Of a stretch of DNA of 53,236 bases, positions 49,987 through 53,236 are shown piece by piece (the first letter of the stretch is position 1; every line of letters starts with the position of its first letter). The notes under the pieces are model-generated. The model saw only the letters and a program-made list of their open reading frames with translations. It did not search any database and was not told the DNA's origin. The position numbers were made by a program, and so were the translations under genes. This DNA comes from JBGSKV01 sp041740975. GTDB lineage: Bacteria; Bdellovibrionota_B; Oligoflexia; Oligoflexales; JALZUQ01. The DNA is taken from NCBI GenBank assembly GCA_041740975.1, contig JBGSKV010000114.1, positions 1-53,236 of the forward strand, in the 5' to 3' direction.

Positions 49987-50448
49987 TTACCGACAAGGTT
50001 TGACAACCGTCAAATACAGTTCCGTGCCATCACCCTGTGGTCCGAGGTCCGAAAGGATCAGGACATCTTTGCTTTTTTGACTAGCTTCATACGCTTCCCA
50101 CTCCTCAATGAGATCGCTATGATTGGTTCGAATTTCGTAGGCAACTTCTTCTTCTTTAGTCGTCAAATAAAAATAAGCCGCATTGTAAATAAATAGCGAA
50201 TGCTGGAAGCGAATGGCTTGGATACCTTGATCACGATGGAGGATGGATTCGTCAGAACTCATCATGTCTTCAATCAAACTAGGGACGTCTTTGGCGACGC
50301 CGCGGTAACACATTTTGGGCATTTCATAGAGATAGGCCTGCGGTTCAACTCCGCGTTTGTTGAATTCGATTTTTGTCTTTGGTTTTTCCGCAGAGTAAGC
50401 CAATGTTGTGAAAAGCAAAGCTGCCAAGCCGGCCAAGATTAGGTTCAT
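49987..50448 (-). CDS. Exported protein (hypothetical)
   Basis: A 153-residue protein with a signal peptide (LILAGLAALLFTTLAYSA-EK). The mature part is mixed alpha-beta with KMCYRGVAKDVPSLIEDMMS and TELYLTVVKPCR, where the last Cys pairs with the first. AAGGA lies 8 bases before the ATG. No family recognised. Confidence 0.7.
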   Translation of the reverse strand: MNLILAGLAALLFTTLAYSAEKPKTKIEFNKRGVEPQAYLYEMPKMCYRGVAKDVPSLIEDMMSSDESILHRDQGIQAIRFQHSLFIYNAAYFYLTTKEEEVAYEIRTNHSDLIEEWEAYEASQKSKDVLILSDLGPQGDGTELYLTVVKPCR

Positions 50449-50542
50449 GGTTAGGTCCTTTTTTTTGATTTTGCGGAGTTTTCATAGCATATGATCTGAA
50501 TAGGAAGCAAGGCATGCGACAAGTGATGCCGGAATAATCTCT

Positions 50543-51583
50543 TTACTCTATGAATTCGCAAACTTCCTTAGCTGCAAGTTTAGCCCATCTTTGGATCCCA
50601 ATAAGAGTTGCAGCTGCAAAACCAGTCCAATCGCCATAGCCTAATAACCACAAAGCCGGTTTTGCGATGGAGCGAGAATTTGCCACGTCAATTTTGCCAG
50701 CCGAATTGATGACGTTCAAAGAACTTAAGTGACTTAAGTCGTTTCTAAAGCCGGTGCACCATATGATGGAGTCCACGTTTTCTTGCCGATCCTTCCATAA
50801 AATGGTCTGTCCGCGGATCTCTTGGAATGGTTCATACGCCGTTAGCACTCCTCGCTCTCTCGCGTCCTTCACGGAGTCAACCATCACGATTTTGGCGAGA
50901 TCATGGGCTTCTTTTAAAGTTTCACCTTTAAGCATGGCCTGATATTTTTTCGTCGCCAATTCAAACAAATACCTGCCATCTACATGATCCGGCAGATACT
51001 CTGGGGGTTCTTTCGTTACCCAAATCGTTTTCGTTACTTTCGAGACTTCGGCAAGTATCTGCGCGGCCGAGTTGCCTCCACCTACGACCATAACTTTTTT
51101 CTCTCTAAACTTTTCTGGATTAAGGTAGTGAGCAGAATGAATCTGATCACCTTTAAAACTTTCAATCCCAGGATAATCCGGAATATAAGGATGAGACCAG
51201 TTACCGGTGGCGCTGATCAGAGCTCTTGATGAAAACTCGCCTTTCGAAGTTTGAATATGAAAAACATTGTCTGAAAAAGTTACGTTCTCGACCTTCGTCG
51301 ATCGTCGAACTTTGAACTCATATCTTTTTTCGTACTCGCTTAGATAAGATATGATTTCTTCTTTAGTAGGGTAGGTGTCCATCGTCTTGGGCATCATCCA
51401 GCCTGGTAGTGAGCTATATTCTTTAGGTGAGAATAGTTTCAGTGAATCCCAGGTATGCGTCCACGCCCCACCGGGAGTTTCGTTAGCGTCTAGAATCAAA
51501 AAATGAACTTCGGCTTTCTTCAGAAAATAGGCCACGGCGAGGCCGCTCTGCCCTCCACCGATGATAATAACGTCGCAATGCAT
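50543..51583 (-). CDS. Flavin-containing monooxygenase (CzcO/YUCCA-like)
   Basis: A 346-residue protein with the FAD-binding site GGGQSG (residues 9-14 in DVIIIGGGQSGLAVAYFLKK), the second nucleotide site VVGGGNSAAQI for NADPH, and the family features TPGGAWTHTWDSLKLFSP and CTGFRNDL. It probably oxidises a small nitrogen- or sulfur-containing compound. An upstream ATG (51649) would add 22 residues that do not fit the family. Single gene, weak ribosome binding site. Confidence 0.9.
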   Translation of the reverse strand: MHCDVIIIGGGQSGLAVAYFLKKAEVHFLILDANETPGGAWTHTWDSLKLFSPKEYSSLPGWMMPKTMDTYPTKEEIISYLSEYEKRYEFKVRRSTKVENVTFSDNVFHIQTSKGEFSSRALISATGNWSHPYIPDYPGIESFKGDQIHSAHYLNPEKFREKKVMVVGGGNSAAQILAEVSKVTKTIWVTKEPPEYLPDHVDGRYLFELATKKYQAMLKGETLKEAHDLAKIVMVDSVKDARERGVLTAYEPFQEIRGQTILWKDRQENVDSIIWCTGFRNDLSHLSSLNVINSAGKIDVANSRSIAKPALWLLGYGDWTGFAAATLIGIQRWAKLAAKEVCEFIE

Positions 51584-51855
51584 GTTCGTACTTTTCGCAG
51601 TTAAGCAATCGGAAAACCCAGTCAGTTCCCAATCAGGATTCATTTGCATTCAATCACTTTTTTGAATGGAATGTCATTCTCATAAATGGCTACAGTCTGA
51701 AGTTTCGCGCGCAGGGTCCCAAGGGTCTTCTGCAGTAGAGAGACGTGGACGGCCTGATGGGCAAGCCTTTGGAATGTGTTAGGTTAGGCGGATGTCATGC
51801 TATAATTCAGATGCGAACTCTTTCAACCTTGAACTGCATGCCGGGAGTGATTTCT

Positions 51856-52566
51856 ATGCGACTGTTGACACCCATAGTATTAACGATTCTTATTTTGATG
51901 GGCTGTCGTGTTCGTGAGTCGGGATCTGATGCGAAGGACTATCCCGGGCAAATCGCTGTGTCGAGCACGGTGACGACCGATAAAGTCACTGGATTCTTTA
52001 ATGACGGAGTCGCGGATGGTGCGGACGGCAGACTGACTAAACAAACTTCAAAGTCACTTAAATCATGCAAGCTCACGAGGGGTAATAAAGTCGATATCGT
52101 TCAAGAAAAATTTCCCGCTATTCTCGAAGGCTCGGTTGATCTCAATCATATTACATTTTCATTGACGGTCGAAGGCATCACGCAAGAGTCTCCCAAGCAC
52201 AATGCAAAGTCTGCATCAGCGGTTTTCTTTGATGCCAAAAACTTTACTGAGCTTATGGCCGGTGAAAAAGTGCTGTTCCATAAAAAACTGGAAACTAAGA
52301 AGCATAAAACGAGGTTGGATACTGAGTGGAATCTCGATGGCAAGCGTCTTACGATACTCTTGAGTGGCATTGAACCAGGTTATTACAAAGCTCGTACCAT
52401 GATGAACGTGGAGTTTGTCAATGAAGTGAAAACCTTTGATGATCTCATGTATGGACCTGTAAAAGGGGTGGAAGTCGTAAATTTTGTTCAGAATGCCGGC
52501 AATCTTTTCGGTTGGAAGGCAGAAGAAGAAGTTTCTAAGGTGTCCTGTAGCGATTTTGTAAATTAG
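51856..52566 (+). CDS. Lipoprotein (hypothetical)
   Basis: A 236-residue protein. ATG 51856 follows GGGAG by 8 bases and gives MRLLTPIVLTILILMGC, a lipoprotein signal. The mature part begins with a polar linker and continues in strands (VDLNHITFSLTVEGI, FTELMAGEKVLFHKKL), with cysteines in KSCKL and SCSDF. An open frame upstream to 51745 has no ribosome binding site and would bury the signal. No family recognised. Confidence 0.75.
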   Translation: MRLLTPIVLTILILMGCRVRESGSDAKDYPGQIAVSSTVTTDKVTGFFNDGVADGADGRLTKQTSKSLKSCKLTRGNKVDIVQEKFPAILEGSVDLNHITFSLTVEGITQESPKHNAKSASAVFFDAKNFTELMAGEKVLFHKKLETKKHKTRLDTEWNLDGKRLTILLSGIEPGYYKARTMMNVEFVNEVKTFDDLMYGPVKGVEVVNFVQNAGNLFGWKAEEEVSKVSCSDFVN

Positions 52567-52587
52567 TAAAACATTCGGTGAACAGTT

Positions 52588-52615
52588 AATGCCAAGCCCT
52601 TAAGGGCTTGGCATT
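52588..52615. terminator. Palindromic terminator hairpin
   Basis: A perfect 28-base palindrome with arms AATGCCAAGCCCTT and AAGGGCTTGGCATT followed by TTG, in the gap between the convergent genes ending at 52566 and 52643. It probably ends both transcripts. Confidence 0.85.
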
Positions 52616-52642
52616 TTGAATATCTCAGCGTCGTCCGCAAGC

Positions 52643-52960
52643 TTAAATAAATTCGCGGTAAAGCAAATGGCGTACTTCGCGCAATTCCATAATTAACTCA
52701 TACTGATGATCTGCCGTCGCGGCTTCGTCGAAATATTCATCCGCCGTATCGATTTGACGTATAAGGAGCTCAACCGCCTCGATGACGTCTGGAGAAAGTG
52801 ATCCACGCGAACGAGAAAGCGATCGGACTTTACCCGCGTGCAACTTTACCGGAAGAAAATAATCACCGTATTCTTCGTACATAGTCAATGGGCGAAGCTT
52901 TTCAACGAGACGAATGATCTGATTTGCATACTTTGCGACAGGGCTGCGCGAAGGATTCAT
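52643..52960 (-). CDS. Small cytoplasmic protein (hypothetical)
   Basis: A 105-residue protein without a signal, mostly helical with charged faces (VAKYANQIIRLVEKLRPLTM; VIEAVELLIRQIDTADEYFD; ELIMELREVRHLLYRE). Ends LLYREFI. No ribosome binding site is obvious. No family recognised; may be a small regulatory or structural helical protein. Confidence 0.55.
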   Translation of the reverse strand: MNPSRSPVAKYANQIIRLVEKLRPLTMYEEYGDYFLPVKLHAGKVRSLSRSRGSLSPDVIEAVELLIRQIDTADEYFDEAATADHQYELIMELREVRHLLYREFI

Positions 52961-53236
52961 GATCGAGTCTATCTAAGGTTCCGTGTTGAGTGCGCCTGAA
53001 TTAGCATGGGAAGCTGGGCCATTTCAATCAAATAGAGATCGAATCGTCCCACTATTTTCTCTTCTACGGGTTGATTTGAGACGATGTTGAGACGTAGAAA
53101 GTGACATCATTGACTAATGTTTCAATTTCACAGAGAGAATCCGATTCACTTGAATTTACTGACTATTCGGGCTATTCAGGGAAGGTGTTCCCTCTAGCAC
53201 TTATCGACGTGACTGTGCTTCATCTGGTACTTTTGC

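Noticed and set aside
1..53236. CRISPR arrays, rRNA, tRNA, tmRNA
   Set aside because: No spaced direct repeats and no cloverleaf-like segments with conserved T-loop sequence were seen on either strand.
53101..53236. Open GTG frame running off the right edge
   Set aside because: No ribosome binding site or recognisable protein signal, and too short to judge.

Overview
The window (about 45% GC by eye) most resembles a chromosome segment of a Bdellovibrionota (Bdellovibrio-like) bacterium. The reasons are the very high share of small secreted proteins and lipoproteins with no recognisable family, an RCC1/FN3 lipoprotein, lone type IV pilin-like genes, an HNH endonuclease gene with palindromic repeats, a SLC12-like transporter, and a universal stress protein and orphan c-type cytochromes scattered between short operons. 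This is an inference; no rRNA, tRNA or marker gene is present, and predation cannot be read from the sequence.

Bases 1-5350 are a dense toxin-antitoxin cluster of eight loci in 5 kb, many of them decaying. In order they are: a broken toxin with an intact HigA-like antitoxin; an MqsR/MqsA-like pair; the tail of a RelE/HigB-type toxin with an intact HTH antitoxin; a RelE-like toxin with an AbrB-like antitoxin on the minus strand; a HigB/HigA-like pair; a decapitated BrnT with an intact BrnA; a truncated Gp49-like toxin; and a Gp49-like toxin frameshifted at an A6 tract with an intact antitoxin. Antitoxins are kept while toxins are broken. Palindromic operators sit upstream of most loci.

Bases 5476-16316 are a run of exported proteins. 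The centre is a translationally coupled operon (10470-14766): a helical exported protein, then a secreted polymorphic toxin (signal peptide, Gly/Asp-rich linker, pre-toxin TG-like segment, C-terminal arginine-type mono-ADP-ribosyltransferase with R, STS-like and ExE motifs), then a cytoplasmic ADP-ribosylglycohydrolase-like protein that is the natural immunity candidate. A lipoprotein with two blocks of 13-residue repeats follows at 14913. This is the most interesting system in the window.

Bases 16313-31527 hold an EamA exporter divergent from an XRE-cupin regulator, a zinc-binding DUF6151-like protein, several lipoproteins, an SPFH/band-7 protein, a hybrid histidine kinase, a DoxX-like protein, a cytochrome/repeat protein, a tandem universal stress protein and a 904-residue lipoprotein. 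Bases 31765-42050 hold two pilin-like proteins, a CX3C protein, a large APC/SLC12-like transporter, an HPF/RaiA-like ribosome-associated protein, a lipoprotein with a polyglutamine tail, a trypsin-like protease, a LysR regulator, a MscS channel and a cytochrome c protein. Bases 42832-44056 are an HNH endonuclease locus marked by four copies of one palindrome. The rest (44381-52960) holds lipoproteins, a SLC13-like transporter with RCK-type domains, several secreted orphans and a YUCCA/CzcO-like flavin monooxygenase. Convergent gene pairs are commonly separated by strong hairpin terminators.
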